A stretch of 64,000 nt of DNA from Rotaria macrura (GCA_900239685.1 OENT01000491.1:1-64000); one strand, 5' to 3'. Shown: positions 1 through 15,278, counted from the first letter of the stretch. Notes: generated from the letters alone by a model not told the origin. Program-made: numbers and translations.

Positions 1-130
1 TCCGATAAAAATCCGACAGGTTCCTATCGGAAGTTGTCGGATTGTTCGGGGAATCCTATGGGATCTGATAGGATCCTAGTTACGGATTCCTCGTCCTGGG
101 AAGTTTCGGATATTCGGAACCAAACCCAGG
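1..130. repeat. Fragment of a repeat rich in short inverted copies of TCCGA/TCGGA
   Basis: The first 130 bases are less AT-rich than what follows and contain many short inverted and direct copies of tccgat, tatcgga, gtcggat, ggatcct and ttcggaa. This looks like the end of a repetitive element cut by the window edge. The TTCGGAA-type words also occur in the inverted repeat at 35.4 kb, but I cannot show that the two are related. No coding potential is visible. Confidence 0.4.
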
Positions 131-2117
131 ACAATTTTACAGTTTCCTATTAGATTGTTTATCAAAGCGAACAAGTCGATACGAAGGAGATCTTCAGATG
201 GTCTATCTGTAAAATAATTAATTGCTCTCTCCCTTGTGACTAAACATTTGAGCAGTCTTTATTTTAGAGCTCACCTATAATAATATGTTGGAAAGCGTTT
301 AAGAAAGTATAAAACTGGTACAATCATAACGGGATCAAAAATAATTGAAATCAGGATTTAATCAAGGCTGAGTCTTCTTTTTTAATAGTTCTTGTGAAAA
401 TCTCCTCATCAAAATATACCTCGCATCTAGGAATTTATTGTAACATTCTAATTAGCGATCGAACCATTTTAGTTTGACATATGTTAGTAACTGACGAGAA
501 TGTAAAACAGTAAAGGTCAGTATGTTCAAGACCTCAAGAAAAAATATGTAGTAGAAAGAATCAATTCATAAATTGAATGCCTGATTCTTTTACTAAAAGA
601 CTGTTCGTACATGATAGAAAAGGATTGCTGATAGAAAGCGACGGATCTTTTCAGATTCAGGTTGAAACATTAATTTTGCTGCTAAGCCCAGCTACATATT
701 CGTCTGATTCCGCAGTACCTCGGATGAGAAATAAAGCAACAAGAAGTATCTACGTTTGTTTCTTTTTTCTCAAAGCAGCGAATCAATAGTTAAACCTAGA
801 TTCTGTACTTGTTTCTATACGCAGAGTACCAGATGCTGCTGGAAAAACATGGGATTTGGACACGAGTAGATCCTTGCTCGGCTTCAGGTTCTAATATTTT
901 CTCGGATTCGAGTTCTCACAAACCTAGCCTTGAAATCTCTTAATCAATAATGGCACTAAAACAAAAGAAAACTTAATCAAGATGAGAGCCTGAATTTAGA
1001 ATAAACAGAACTATTAACTGAGACTTAGATTGAATCCGGCACGAACAAAAATGTGGTTCTACAGTTGTCTAAATGTGTTTCTTTGAAAAAGGAATTTTGA
1101 TAAACATATTTTCATCTGAACTATACATAATCACATAACATTTTAATCTGATCTGTATTCTCGATTAGGAAGCTTTGAAAACATGCATCTATGATATTTT
1201 TTTACAATGTCTGAATCAGATGCTACTTTATCTTCCTACATTTAAGTATCAAATGCATAGACATAGAATATTCAGATTAAATATATCACGACTTGGCGCT
1301 TCCAGCCTTTGAGTGCCAAAAATATTCAAGGAGACGGGTCTTTTTTAGTGACAACATTGATAAATAATCGAAATTTCGATAATCAAAAGATAATCTGAGT
1401 AGATGAATTTTAAAAGAATTCATTTTAGCCATGGAAGAATCACCAAGATCTTTCTGACTTTCAAGAAAAAAGAGTCAAATCTCAGCTAATGCCCCTTTTG
1501 CAGTAATCTGACTGTTTGTACTCAGTATAGGATCAGAGTTTGTACGCTTACACATAGTATCAGTGTACGTAAGAATTGGATGATTTGGGATTGAATTGAA
1601 TGGTACTCTTTACAATGATATGAACGTTTTTCATTTTATGATCATCCTTCTGCTATCGGACGCACAATTCGGCTTCTTCTTTCTATCTCTATAAGTGCTC
1701 GACAACACTATTACATCAAATTTCAATCGGTATGAAATCAATAGGGAACATCATTGAAATTAAAAATATATACAAGTTTTATAGTCCGACCAAGATAATA
1801 TGTTTTTCTCATTCCTATGAGTATCACACATGAGGAAAATACTGAAAAAAAAACATGTGATGATATATGGCAGTGTCGAGTGAATAAATGATATTATCAT
1901 CGTTTTGTTCTTTTGAATGTAGTTTAAAACATCAAGAATCAACGAATCTTCTTTATTTGACTGCTACATGGTCTTTTATCCTTTTTATTTCTTGAATACA
2001 AAGGTTCTTATTTTTCCACAAAGAAAAGCACAAAAAGAAGCGAGAAAAAAATAGTCCTATTTGCATGTGCTCATACAGAACAACAAGTGTATGCGTGCGC
2101 GTGTGTGTTTGTTAATC
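131..2117. other. Intergenic sequence downstream of NUP155
   Basis: About 2 kb of AT-rich sequence with stops in all frames. Only short chance reading frames are present. It holds the 3' flank of the minus-strand NUP155 gene. I see no RNA gene or repeat. Confidence 0.6.
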
Positions 2118-5100
2118 CTATAAATCTGACAGAATTCGGTTGGAAAAATCTTCAGATGATATTGTATCACCATGATCACTAAGGTTATCTAATGTATGAG
2201 CAATTTGTTTAAGTTCACTACGAATAAAATCCATCGGTAAACGTAAACGCTTTTTACGGCAATTTCGTAAGCGTTCAATGAGATGCTGCTGCAAAATCAC
2301 AATGCGATCATAATTACTACCGGTTATGTTAGTTGTCGATGGAAATAGATCATTGACTTCTTTTCTCAATAAACGTCGCCAAATAGTTTGTAATATTGTT
2401 GGTTCTTCATTACCATCTAATTGTAATAGTAATAATTGACATTCATATAATTCATATTTTTGTGCATAATCAACAAATAATTCAGTTGCATCAAATAAAG
2501 CTGAATCTAGCTTCACTATTGAATCTTGTATATGTTGAAGATATTGTTGAAGATCATCATTTATTGTTACTGATGTTATTGCATGAGTTTCAAATGCACG
2601 CATGTACATTTGCAAATCCGTATAGATTTGTTTCTGTACGAATGCTGTTTGTAAACGTTGTTCAAGTGTTGGAATAAGTTCAGTTAAATGTGAATCATTG
2701 CTCGATTTTATTTGTTGTGATGTTGAAAGTAGTGTAGCACTTGTGGAACGTGCAATTTGAAGAGCTTCAGCCAAATAACATAGACGATCAGCGAATGTCA
2801 CATGAGAATCTGATAAATCGATTAAATGAAGAAGAACCTAGTGGAGATTAAATGTTAAAAATGATCAATAGAAAAATAAGACGAACATCTATTTCTATCA
2901 TTAATGAAAATTAGATAAGGTTACTTTTCGACATCTTATTACAAGAAATATGTTCAAATAGATATGAGAAAGATAGTCCGAGTAGAAACGCATTATTATC
3001 TTTGATCATTCACATCGAAATTCTTCGGCATTTCATTTTGTAGATTTTTAATGATAAAAATAATCTTAAATATTGATAACGAATTCTATGCTGCGTGATA
3101 CTTTGCTTTAAAAGTCCATTGTTTAATTACGAAACGTTTGATATCATGAGACGTATAAATCTAGATTCATAACAATTATCAATACCCCAAGCGTTCAACC
3201 TTTTATTGAATCACTGTGATAAACAGTTATTGTTATTAAACAATTTCAAACGTGAAGAAAAACCGGGAAAACATTCTTTTCTTTCTATAAATTAAAATAC
3301 AAAATAAGCCGATGATTCCAATAATTAGAGTAATCGAATACTTCTGACTATCGTCAATGTATTTCAACTAGATTTCAATGAGTTTCCTGAAATAGAATAT
3401 CCATTACCATTGTTCTACCCTGAATGTAGAAATTCAAGAAAAATGTCGTACTCCAATTTTACTAGAATTCTCATTAAAAAAATGTCTTACAAAAAAACAT
3501 GAAATAAAGAGCTATCCAAGTGAATGAGAAACTACCGATAAGTGCTAAACATTGAGAATTTAAAATGGTTCTATGAAATGAAATACCTGGAAATGATAAG
3601 TCTCTCATAGGTTTTAACGTGCACTTCTGAGAATCACGAGAAAATGATAAAAAGTCAATTCAAATAATTGGCACGCTTGTTTGATCATTACAAAGAGCAC
3701 GGTAGATATCATGGGGCAAATTTGTTTTATATATTGAAGGCATTTAAAAATTATTTTATAATCCAGTTCTGACCTTATTCGATAGAGAATTATACTTCTT
3801 AACAAATCTGTTGAATACAGCTGTTCAATATACTCTTTTCAATAGGAGCAACGTTTAAACGAATGACTCCAACTCAATCATGTATCTGGGATTGTAAAAA
3901 GAAAAGAGAAAAGAGAAAAAATTAATGGAAATTTGTTTTAATGAATTCTACTGAAACTCTTTCGATGTGAATTTGAAAATTTTAGAAATAGTATTTGAGA
4001 GGAAAAATTTGAAGTTGACAATATGAAAATACTGAAAAAAGCTTGCTCCGATCAGGGTCTATTATTATTTTGTACTCTGTTAGTTCTAAAGAGCGAAGAT
4101 AGTTTAACTGTTCAAGTCATCATTTATACCATATTTCTCAGAGTGAAATTTTACATATGATGGTAGTAAGAAGCATTTGATATAGAAAGTCTGTCTTGGA
4201 AAAGAATTATTGTCTGAAATATATCCGATAATTCTCCTAGGTATTATTTTAAAGGTTTTTCTCCCAAATATGAGCAGCGAAATTGTTGCAACGGTAGTGG
4301 AACTATAGAGAACGACATTTGCTATCTAATGCTGTCGAATACTTAAGTTTGAGCATGTGTTTCGATGAGCACTGGCTAGAAGAGATCAATTGATAGGGGG
4401 CAGACTAAGAATTCGAAAACTGGCTATTGAATTGGTCGGTAATCTTTGGTATTTTGCATCGACAAGGAAGATTAATAAGAGAAGTACACTCAACAGACTT
4501 GCAGAGAGTTGAAATCTATATAAAATGAGGTCACAATCAAATTGTAAAAACAATTGCTAGATGATATCTGAAAGATAGAAAACAAAAGTGTCCCGTTATG
4601 TATTTACAGTACGGATGCTGATAGATTTTGGTATCTATCTTGATTGTTCCTTCTATGCCAAATTGAATCTTTATAGAATTCAAGCGAGAAAAAGAATAAA
4701 GAGAAACATAATTACTTGACATAATGTGGTATAATCTTTGACAACTTGAAGCATAGCAATAGCAACATCAAGTGTTATGTAATCATTAAAATTAGTTAGT
4801 TTCAAACGATATCTTATAAAACGTTCTAAATACGGTGTAGTTTGTCTGAATGATTTAATTTTTTCGTTCAGTTGTTTATTCATCATCCAATCAAAGAGTT
4901 TAACATGTAAAAATTCATCATCATATGATAAACAATGACGAATAAATTCATTCAACGCTAAACATCCATCATTTATTTTAAGAGCATTATCACCATCACG
5001 TTGATAGAGTGTTTCAAGTATATCAATTAATGATTGATAGCATTCTGAACGTCGTTGATAAACATCAATATATTGTTGTTGATCATCTAATTGACCGTAA

Positions 5101-7446
5101 TAATAATTCAGTGCTTGATTACATGGATCTCGCTTTGAACCAGCTGTTACACAAAGATCTAGTAATTCATCGTACATACGATATGTATATAATGTCATCG
5201 CAAATGATGTTATATTGACACGATCACAAACTTGTTTATATAATTGACATGCTTGTTTTAAACGTTGATGTTGATCATTGATAGACTGATTTGTTACTGA
5301 TATTGTTGATGGCTTAAGAAATAAATCAACTTTGTATAATATGAGCTTTTCAATAGGACATAATTTGGGACATTCATCAACAAGACGACCCATTAGTTGA
5401 TCGAATATAGATTCGTTTTGTTCATATGATGTTAATAATGCTGCTATGAGTGTATCATAAAAAACTGTATCTAAATCAAGTAATGTACGAACAGTAAATG
5501 GACCTGATGTACCATTGAATAGTGTTAAATAAGATTCAGGTAAACGTTCAATTAACATATCTGTACGATGCTCGTTCATGATTTCCCAAAGAGATAATAA
5601 TTCAATTAAACGTTCAACCATATGACATATTGTACGATAGTAATCAATTTCTTGTAGAAGATCCGTTATTGACGATAATGATGTAGCCGAAAGAAAATAT
5701 TGTTGATTAGTGTTAGAAGAATTCGTTGCTAACGGTGTTGGTGTACTACTAAGATTTGGATATGGAGAATTTGTTGTTGGTGGTAGATTATGCATAGATG
5801 AACTAAATAAAGAACCACTTGTTGGAACTGGTGGCGTTGGTGAAGATAATGTGAAATCAGCAGCAGGATTCATACCACCAGTTAATGATGTATTTAAAGC
5901 ATTTGAATGACCTACGATAAGCAAAATTTTCTTATACTAGAAAATAGAACACGAATGCTTTATTTAACAATATGAAACTATAAAGGAGATTGTTGTTTCC
6001 AAAAGCCTTTAAGTTTTCTTAGCTACACAAAATATGAATATAATTCACATTTTACAGACGATATAAAACATTTTCTACATCTCTTGGAAATATTTCAAGA
6101 ACAGATCTATAAAGAGCTAGAATATCTTGCTAATGTTTTCTATTGAAATTTTCGTTAAAGAAACATTCATTTCTTAAGAATGTTTTCAGAAATAAGGCAA
6201 AATAAAACAATGCCATATTTTCTAGTTAAAATACGCTTGTTTTAGTCCTAGGAAATATATATTTTATGATTTCTGGAAAACTATTTTGATGTTAAGAAAC
6301 CAATTTACACTTGCAACTATGATCACTTTGATGGGTCGTGGAAGTGTGGCGAAAGATTTAGTTTTGGTACGATCTTCTTTTTTTTTTAATCACAGAGTGA
6401 GCCTGTAAAAGACTTTACACTGAACGATTGAGTTTGGAATCGCTGGAATAGTATGCACAAATAATTTGTATAAGTACTAGAAAATTTCCAAATCCTGAAC
6501 GTAAATCTATGTAGTCTTGCTAAAGCATGATAATCTCCTTTAAAAGACCATATTTTTCGAACTGTTCTTCACAACAAAAATATAGAATGACCTGTTGACA
6601 AGAACAATTCCCTAGAATTTTTCTGAATCTTCTCATGATTCATCTTTACGTAACCTTAATCTTAGGTTGTAGGCAATATCAAAGATTTACTTTGATTTCA
6701 ATATAATAAAATTGTTAATAACTAAAGAACTGTACCGAAAGGTGACTGTGCATAAGTTGAAATATTTGGATAACTATGCGCATGATGAATCGTATGCTGT
6801 TGTGGCGATTGCTCAGCTAAACGTCCTGCTAATGCTGATCGAAGATATAGATTAGTATTTGTATTCATTGTTGATACATGTTGTTGTTGTTGATGTTGTT
6901 GCTGTTGTTGTGTTTGTGTTTGCGTGTGAATATTTTGTTGTGCATAAATTTTCTGTGCCAGTTGTTCATTATATTCGGGTAAATCATCTTTATTCGACCA
7001 TAAACAACACATATGTGGTGCTAATTTTTTAAGAAAATATTCCAATTGTTTTAATAAGCATTTAATTTCATTATAATCATGAATTTTATGAAATATATAA
7101 TAAATTGTTTTATCTTGTTTTGATAAAGATTTCAATTCAATTAATTTTTGTGTCCATATCGGACGTAAGATATCACTTAAAACAAATAATATAGCATTTA
7201 TACGTAATGGTATAATATGACGTTCGAAAAAATTTCTTTGTCTCATATATATTGATGGTAATTGAGGTGTCGAACGATTCAATGGTTGCTGAGATTGTAA
7301 GTGATAGAATCTTGATTGATCTAATGATAATTGTTGTTGTTGTTGCATTGTTTCTAAATATTGTAAATAAGCTGAACTTGAATACCAAAGAAAAGTTTGA
7401 AATGCTAAATCACGTAAACGATCATCATTAATACGTGCTGTATTTA

Positions 7447-7477
<31 letters not shown>

Positions 7478-10400
7478 GCTATTATCTTGCAGTGATATTA
7501 ATGTTAATGCTAAACTCATTGAGCATGAATAACGTAGTGAATAATAACTAAAAAATTGTTTCATTAACAATGAATGAATTTGTTGATCATAAAAAAGTAA
7601 CAAGCGTAAATGTTCAGTTGAACGTGGAATATCAAATGTTACGATGGTGTCATATGTTTGTATCATATAACGTATATTTTGTGCTAGTGGACCAATACGT
7701 GGCATTGATGTTTGTGTTTGTGTCAAATCAATGTGTAATGGAAGTATATTGATTGTTAATAATGATATTTGTTCTTGAATAAGAAACAATTCATTAAACA
7801 GTTGAGACTGAATTTCTGATGTGGGGCGTTGTTGAAATTGTTGTTGTTGTTGCTGCTGCTGCTGCTGCTGCTGATTTATTGTCGAATCATTAAAGCTAGT
7901 TGATAATAATGCTGTTGATGTGAGTAGTGTTGAATCAGAATTAATTAGCAATATCATACGACCAAATGTTTGTGGTCGATTTGAATCACTTGTAAATAAA
8001 AATAAACAATTCATATCAACATAACCAGTACGAAACATTGGTTGTTGGCCATTGGTCTGAGGTAGATTCTGTATTGTTGGTGGATAACGTACATGAATTA
8101 ATTCAAGACGTGACTGTTGATTTTGTTCACCTGTATTTGTATGTGATTGACCTAGAAATTAATAAAATAATTTCAATTCTACTTTCAAATAATTAAAAAT
8201 AAGATTGAATGTAAATGCTATAGAATGAGAAGACTCACACACTTAAGCAAAGAAGTCGCGAATACGCAATTAGAGTAGTAGCACTTACAACGATCTTTCT
8301 TAAAATTTTAGCAGTCATTCGAACATTTTTTTTGACGGTTGAGATTCTTTATATAAATTTAAGGATATGGATTAGCCAAAGGAACATATCAAATCTGTAG
8401 CGATCTACTTGTGAAAAAAATTCATTTTGAAGCCATTAGTCTTTTTGTTTCTAATTTTCTTCCTAAACCTTTGTCTATCATATCTAGAGACGAGTGTAAA
8501 CACTGTTTCATTAGTATCGAGATCATTTTTGAGAATTGTTTCATCAAAATTGATCCGAATGTTGTTCCAATTTATCTAAGTATGGAATAAATTTGAATTC
8601 AGATTTATTATCTAATGGAACGATTGCATATTTTTAAGATTTAGTTTCAATGATAAAGTCGTAGATCCGCAAAGGAAATCAGAGAAGATTGGTATTGATC
8701 TATATGCAACTATCTTTAATTTTAAGGAGAGGCCAGAAATAGAACTATCTTCAAAGTTCAATATCTCAAAAACGAGAGATTATTTTTGACCAAAATTTGT
8801 TGAACATTGTGAGGCTCTTCCTGTGACGTATTTATCGAAATTCTGTTACTTCTATTAGAATAGATTGACGAAGAAAAACTATAAATTTGCTGAATGATTC
8901 GTATCACATAAAATGGTAATGATTTGAAACTCACTCTATCCCATAGAATATAAAATACTTGAATTTATAGAAGAGTTTGGCATTTCAAAGTGCATGTTAC
9001 TTTACAGAATTCAATAGTGGAGATTGAATGAAATTTTCAGTTATAACTTTGCCTAGCGATTATATTATACATGAGATTTAGATAATGGGTTCGATCATAT
9101 TTTACATAGAAATAAAAGCTTTTCAATTAGCAGCCTTAAAAATTGAGCTCATACGTCTTTAAAATTTTTTGAAACAAAATTTTCAAAAAAGTCGTTACCT
9201 GTTGGCATGATTAAAGTATAATATAATCGAATGCCCGTATGTGTAACTAATATTAAATTAAATAAATTTGATTCATATGATTGTACAGTATACATAGTTA
9301 AAAATGGTCGATAATCATCATAGGCAATAGTTTGTCTTTGCTTAAGTTTACTAATTAAATCATCAAATGTATAATTAAATAAACGATGACCTTTATCTGT
9401 TGAGATATCATATATATGTAATGAATCGTTAGCTAAACGTGCATAGAGTAAAAGTTTTTGATGATCAATTGTTATTTGTTTAACAGTTATTAATCCTGAA
9501 TTCGTTTGTGTTATTGAACCTATCTGTAGAAAGCTTGGGACTAAGTTCGATAGAAATGTTTGTCCAAGTTTATTCAATGTTGATTTCACATTATCATCGT
9601 AGATAAATTCATAGATATCACCACACTGTCCACCAAGGAAAATTCGTTCATTTGATATTGAGAGTGAATCAAAATAACCTATTTGATTTAATGTATACTT
9701 TAATGTTGGTGTTGTATACCAACGTTGAATATTATTTGATTGTTGATCATCAATCGTATAGATTAATATATCTTGACTTGTTAATATTATAAGTAAATGA
9801 GTAAAATGTTCAATAAGATCATTGGTTGTTAATATGGATGGATATTTTGATGTCGATGTCATAACTGATGGTAGCCATGAGCCAAGAAATGATGTTGAAT
9901 GTGTTAATTTTTTCGTTATATTTGTTGTTGTTGGTTTACGGCGACGAACACAATTACAAGCAAGAACGACTGAATCGAATTCTAATTCAATTAAATCAAC
10001 TATTGTTGGATATTTCCATCTAAATATTGAAGCATGAGTATATTTCTGTTAACGGAAAATGTTAGATGAAAAAGAAAAACGGATTTTTAAACTTCATTCG
10101 GAATTCAGTGGACACTATGTGAAACATATCCGTGGACTCGTTCTAATATTCTTCATTTTTACCGATGAGGATTTTCTGAACAAAAAGTATGATTCTTAAT
10201 CAACAAGTGTGAACTGACATATCTATGCAATGAGATTGATTAATATCATAAATATTCTAGCTGACATTTTCCAGAGAGAACATGAAAAATACTTTTGGTA
10301 ATCGATTATTATCCTTAGTATAACATTTAATTTAAGAATGTATTTATAAGCAATAAAATCTTTCGTCGTAGGAATCACTTTCTTGGATAAAAGTTTTGAA

Positions 10401-11598
10401 AATCTTCTTAAATCTATGATTTTATAGTTGATTCCATTAGAATTTACTTTGGACTAAATGGAGCACATCTATCTTTCGTTGGTTGAGTTTCTATTCTTCA
10501 CAGTTGTCACACTTCAGAGTAATTAATGAAACAGATCACTTATGAACAAAAGCATTTCCACATATATTATTCATAAAGTAGTTTATAGATCGACAGAGTC
10601 TGCTCCGAAGTAACCAGAGCCTAATTCCTTTTATGGCGATATTTTCAGAAAGATTGAACTCCACGAAAAGAAAAACTTTACGATCAAAAATCGATTTTCT
10701 AGAAATTTTTTATAAAGTATTGCACTATTTCTAATTTGCCAAACAATCACGAGACCATAATTTTTCGTTTGTAGATTCCTAGCCTGTTACGTTACGGTAA
10801 AAAAATCATAAACACGTTTCTATGAAACTAGTTAGTAGATGTACTTACAAATATGTTTTCTATGAATGACTTTCTGATCTCAAGAAATGCCTAAAAAATT
10901 GTAAATGTTCAGTTCCACTTTCATTTGAAGACTTCTCAAAACGAAAACAAATACCGTACAAATCGATGTGATATTGATTCGTTTGTGTTATGTTGAGGAT
11001 AATAGTTTTTTTCTATCGATCATCACTCAAACAAAAATCTCTGTCGGCAATTGTTCAGTGGAATATTTACAATCATCAATTGACATGCACGATATTGATT
11101 TCAATCAAATTGATTATCTTTAAACACTTGTATTACGAGTTTCCTCAGTCAAATTATTCATGCATAATATAATACATGCGTATAGAGACAGTTAATTATT
11201 TGAACTTACAAATAAAGTTTCTGATCAACGGATAACCAAAGCATATTTAGTGAAAGTATATAACCACTACGATAAACTGATGCTGTTGTTTGACTCGAAT
11301 TTTGTAATTGTTGTTCAGTTATTGTTGTAGGTATGAATGTTATTGTTGCTGATGGAATACTTATTCTATTTGTTGGTTCGTATGGAAACGAACGTGTATA
11401 TGAACCATCTGTACCACCACTTGTTGTTAAAATTGATGATATTGTTGTTGACGATGAACGTATTGAATATTCAATATCGGTCAATGATGTTAATTGAAAA
11501 AATTCATTCAGCCATGTTGATATTTGTTGATAAAAATCACGTGTATTATTATCAAGAACAGTTCCAATAGGAGAAGCTGGTGTTGGTGATGTGGCCAT
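2118..11598 (-). CDS. NUP155: Nuclear pore complex protein Nup155, five exons, complete
   Basis: Scaffold nucleoporin of the inner ring of the nuclear pore. Exons (minus): 11598-11210, 10019-9199, 8151-6736, 5911-4716, 2837-2118; all junctions are GT-AG, phases agree, and the sum is 4542 bases, 1513 residues plus stop (human about 1390). The N-terminal half is the beta-propeller: residues near 130-400 carry RIFLGGQCGDIYEF and LVPSFLQ, which match the family. The C-terminal half is the alpha-solenoid, ending with VTFADRLCYLAEAL and ILQTIWRRLLRKE as in vertebrate Nup155. The extra length comes from low-complexity inserts: a glutamine run near residue 500, an asparagine run near 630, and serine/threonine/proline stretches at the exon 3-4 junction. 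Introns are long (1190, 1047, 824 and 1878 bases) and hold no recognisable gene. Identity is sure; inserts and junctions deserve transcript support. Confidence 0.95.
7838..7872 (-). repeat. CAG/CAA trinucleotide run encoding polyglutamine in NUP155
   Basis: On the coding strand this is a run of CAG then CAA codons giving about twelve glutamines. A second coding microsatellite, an AAT run at 7448-7478, gives about ten asparagines. Both lie in exon 3, between the propeller and the solenoid, where length variation is probably tolerated. Confidence 0.85.
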
Positions 11599-13960
11599 AA
11601 GATATATTTTATTTCAAACAAAAAGAAAATGACGAAATCTGAAAATATTCAATGGTGGATATTTTTCACGGTTCTTTTTTCATTTTGAATTTTTATTTAT
11701 TGCTCTATTTTATAGTATAAACAATATTTTTTCGCGTATATGTATACACATATATTGATCTTAGATTTTATCATAGACATCTAAAACAAGAAAAAAAAAT
11801 TTTTACGGAAAATAATCATTAAAATTAACACGAGCTTCCTTGTTGATTAATTTTTATACATGGATCGTTTGACGTCGTTGAAAAAGAATGAACCAAAAAT
11901 ATCCTGAAATCTTACCAGGCAGTGCAGAACACTCGGTATATATTTGTTCATAGGTTTTAATCTGTACAATTCACTTTTATTCGATATGAAACAATGTTAA
12001 GAAAGAAAAAAAGATACAAGCGGTTTTAACAATGACTCATACTCGATTGTATTATTTTTTTTCTTAAAATGAATCAAGAGCCTTTTAAATTTTATCAATA
12101 TACAAAACAAAACTGAAACTAATGCATTAGTATTTAGCTCTAAACCACTAGATATGATACTATATCGTCTACATCCGTCGGTTTTGTCTTGCTTCTGACT
12201 TACTTTTTGCTTATAATTATACACATTAGCCATTGGCGACTAGAAGACTATGACCTAGCACATTTATAAAAGATGTCGCCAATGAATACGATAAAAATGA
12301 ACTTACAAAGAAACGAAGATCTGCAATGAATGATTTTTCAGATAGCAATCGACATTAAGCCATAAGGTGTATACATTGATAAAGTCATGTTGAACTTGAT
12401 GAATGAGAATGAATGATTGTGACAACTACTCAAATATAAATACTTATGAAAATAGTACAAATGAGTTGCACGATTCTTTATGACTAATATTTTAGTAACT
12501 GAAAAAATAGAGAATTTAAACTTTGCAACGTTTATAGCAATATGACACTGATCCACTTTCATGCTATTCTTGGTTTTTGTTTGATGAATGAAATAGATAT
12601 ACTAACTTTAACATCGGAAGAATTTATTTTATTTATCTAAAATTGGAAATATAATAATTAAGTAATTATGTAATGAAATTCATAGTCACTATTCTTCATG
12701 ATATTCGTCTTCTTCAGGTTTTCTTAGACTGTAGCTAATGAAACAGATGTAAAAAGTTGCAGATCAAACTGAACAAATCTTGTCATTTCGGATGTTGTTT
12801 CCAATAAGACACGAGTTTTCGCTTTGCTGGTTTTAAAATTTGATGTCAGATTCCGTGACATAGTTTTCTACTGGTACTTGATACGTTGCAGTATATAAGC
12901 ATCTTATTATTTTTCTTCCAGTAAAAGAAAAACAAGATATCGAGAGCTTTTTATAAAATAAATATTTTTATACATTCAAACTTTATTTTAAAAACGACTT
13001 AGGATCAATTGAGTGGTCAATTTTCAAATTTAAAATATCTTGGCAAACCAAATCGTTTTCCTTATTTGGAAAGTAAAACCACAGTTCAAACGAAGAAAAC
13101 ATATCGCTGCTCTACTTTGGTTTCATGGGAAAAAAAGTATATAAAAAGTTCCGGATCACTTTTGTTTTTAAAGTCTGAAATCGGTCCAATAGACTGAAGA
13201 TTATATCGGGCGTAAAAAGCACGATGAAAACAAAAGTTGTATACGAAATAGAAGGAAAGGTGGTAGCTTTGGAATTATCTACTACTTTAATTGTATTTAT
13301 ACCAACCGACGACTTTGAAAAGTTGATTATAATTTTCTTTTTCATGGCTCAAAAAAAATATTCCAAAACGTTGAACATTTTTTTTCTTCAATAGATAGGA
13401 TAGAACTTGTTATCCTATGATGTCTCATTATACTAAAATTTAGCTTCAATAAAAAATGTCAAAATGTATTTTTCCAGTTTCTTAGACAAAACTCTTTGCA
13501 TACATAAAAATGAATCATCATTTTGTTTAAAAAATTGTCATGCTTTTTTCCAAATTTGAACGAAAAAATAACAAAAACAAGAAAAAGAAATTATCATTCC
13601 ACTCAATAAACCAAAGGTTTCAATTGTCTTTTCTCTTGCACATGAAAAAGAAAACAAATAGAAGATATTAACTATTAAACATCTTAGATAGGATATATAT
13701 TCTTTCATTCAAGTTCAGATAAAGATAGATAAAACGAAGAAGAAGAAAAAGAAATAATAGGGAAAGAGAAAAACAATTTTCATTCAAATAGGAGATTAAT
13801 TTCCATATATACATTGATCTGAGAAAAAGAATAAGGTACAGATCACATTGCACACTATAAGTATATATATATACACATATATGTATTTATATGAAATTAC
13901 ATACAAATAATTTCAAATATTTCACGTATGTCACGAAGAATTTATATTCCTTATATCTAA
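11599..13960. other. Intergenic region between NUP155 and ABHD17
   Basis: AT-rich, with no supported gene. It contains the promoter and 5' leader of NUP155. A 3' splice-like sequence (tattttcag) ends 41 bases upstream of the NUP155 ATG. The short frames near 12.3 and 13.2 kb show no family likeness. Confidence 0.55.
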
Positions 13961-15246
13961 TTAAATTACTCCATTCGTTGTCGATGCTGGTATGATAAGT
14001 GTTGATGCTAACGTTGGCGGTGCCGATTGTGAAAACGATGATCGTTGTTGTTGCTCTTGCTGTTGTTTTTTCAAATATATTTGTGGAATGTCAACGTCAA
14101 TTAATCTTAATAATCGTTCAACATATTGACCGTGTGCCTTTAAATGAAAATTAAATAATATTTAAAAACAATCCATACATGAATTCTTACTTCAATATCA
14201 TTATGACCAGCACCATCAAGCCACAATGGTTCAGTTTGATGTTGTAACTGTATACGATTGTAAAGAGCAAAACCATGACTTACATCGATAACATCATCTT
14301 CTGTCCCATGTATGATTAAAACAATAGAACGTATACGATGAATTTTATCTATGGAAGGAAATGCATCGCAACACCATGTTCGTTTTGTATCAGGAAATGC
14401 AACACGCATGCCTGACGTCAAAGGACTATGCAATATACATGCTACACAACATTCAATGTGTCGTGATGCTAAATCAATTGTTGGAACAGTACCTAATAAA
14501 ATAAAAACAAATAGAAAGTAATTTGGGTTAAGTTTTTCTTTTGATTTCTCTTACCAATACTTTGCCCATATAAAATAATCTTCGATTCTGGTATGTGATA
14601 TCTTTGTTTAATGGATTTATAAGTTGCTTCAATATCAGCATACATATTCTTTTCACTAGCTTTTCCTTGCGAAACACCATAACCAGAATAGTCATAACTA
14701 ATTATATTACATTGTAAACGTGTACCTAGTATGATAAAGAAGCTCGCCATTTGACCTTGAATGAAAGAAGAACATCGAAAGAAAGAAATTAAGTTAAGAT
14801 ATATAATTACCAAGATCAACAGCATTGCCATGGCTAAATAAAATATAATATTTTGGATCGAGCGTACAATTCACATAGAGACATGCTATACGATGATGAC
14901 GTGAGGTTGTTACAAAATAGGGTTCTAATTTAGCTATATCTGATTGCGAATGTTGCCATTCGGCTTTTTCAGAAAATATGATTTTATATCGAACAGATGC
15001 ACTGATACCATTTAAAGATGCTTTCGTAGATGATGGTTTCTCATCGATATTACCATTGGTCGATGTATGAGTATCAATTACATGTAAAGTATAGGTTGGT
15101 TCAGGTGGCAGAAAGGCTAAACATAGAGTTGTATATGTTTATATTGAAATAATTAGTTCTGTTCTACCAAGTTTAGCAGCTATTCGTGATGGCAATGGAG
15201 GACAACAAAAAAGGCAACAAAGGTCGCGAATTGAAAGCGTGTTCAT
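13961..15246 (-). CDS. ABHD17: ABHD17-family alpha/beta hydrolase (protein depalmitoylase), five exons
   Basis: Serine hydrolase; the family removes palmitate from membrane-anchored proteins such as Ras and PSD-95. Exons (minus): 15246-15168, 15116-14811, 14755-14555, 14492-14191, 14137-13961; sum 1065 bases, 354 residues. The N terminus has the cysteine cluster LCCLFCCPP, which in the family is palmitoylated and anchors the enzyme to membranes. Next come [17 protein letters not shown], the nucleophile elbow [21 protein letters not shown], the acid loop HGTEDDVID and the catalytic histidine in GAGHNDIE. The C-terminal tail after the fold is glutamine/serine-rich and longer than in vertebrates. 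Introns are all short (51-62 bases). Three vertebrate paralogues (A, B, C) exist; I cannot assign one. Confidence 0.95.
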
Positions 15247-15258
15247 CACTCAATCCAT

Positions 15259-15278
15259 CTGAAAAAAAGAAAGAAGAT
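15259..15278 (-). promoter_or_regulatory. 3' splice acceptor just upstream of the ABHD17 start
   Basis: A strong pyrimidine tract ending in tttttttcag sits 12 bases before the ATG on the minus strand. No upstream coding exon is needed, so it is either the end of a 5' UTR intron or a spliced-leader acceptor. A mini-frame (ATG GAT TGA) overlaps the short leader. Confidence 0.6.
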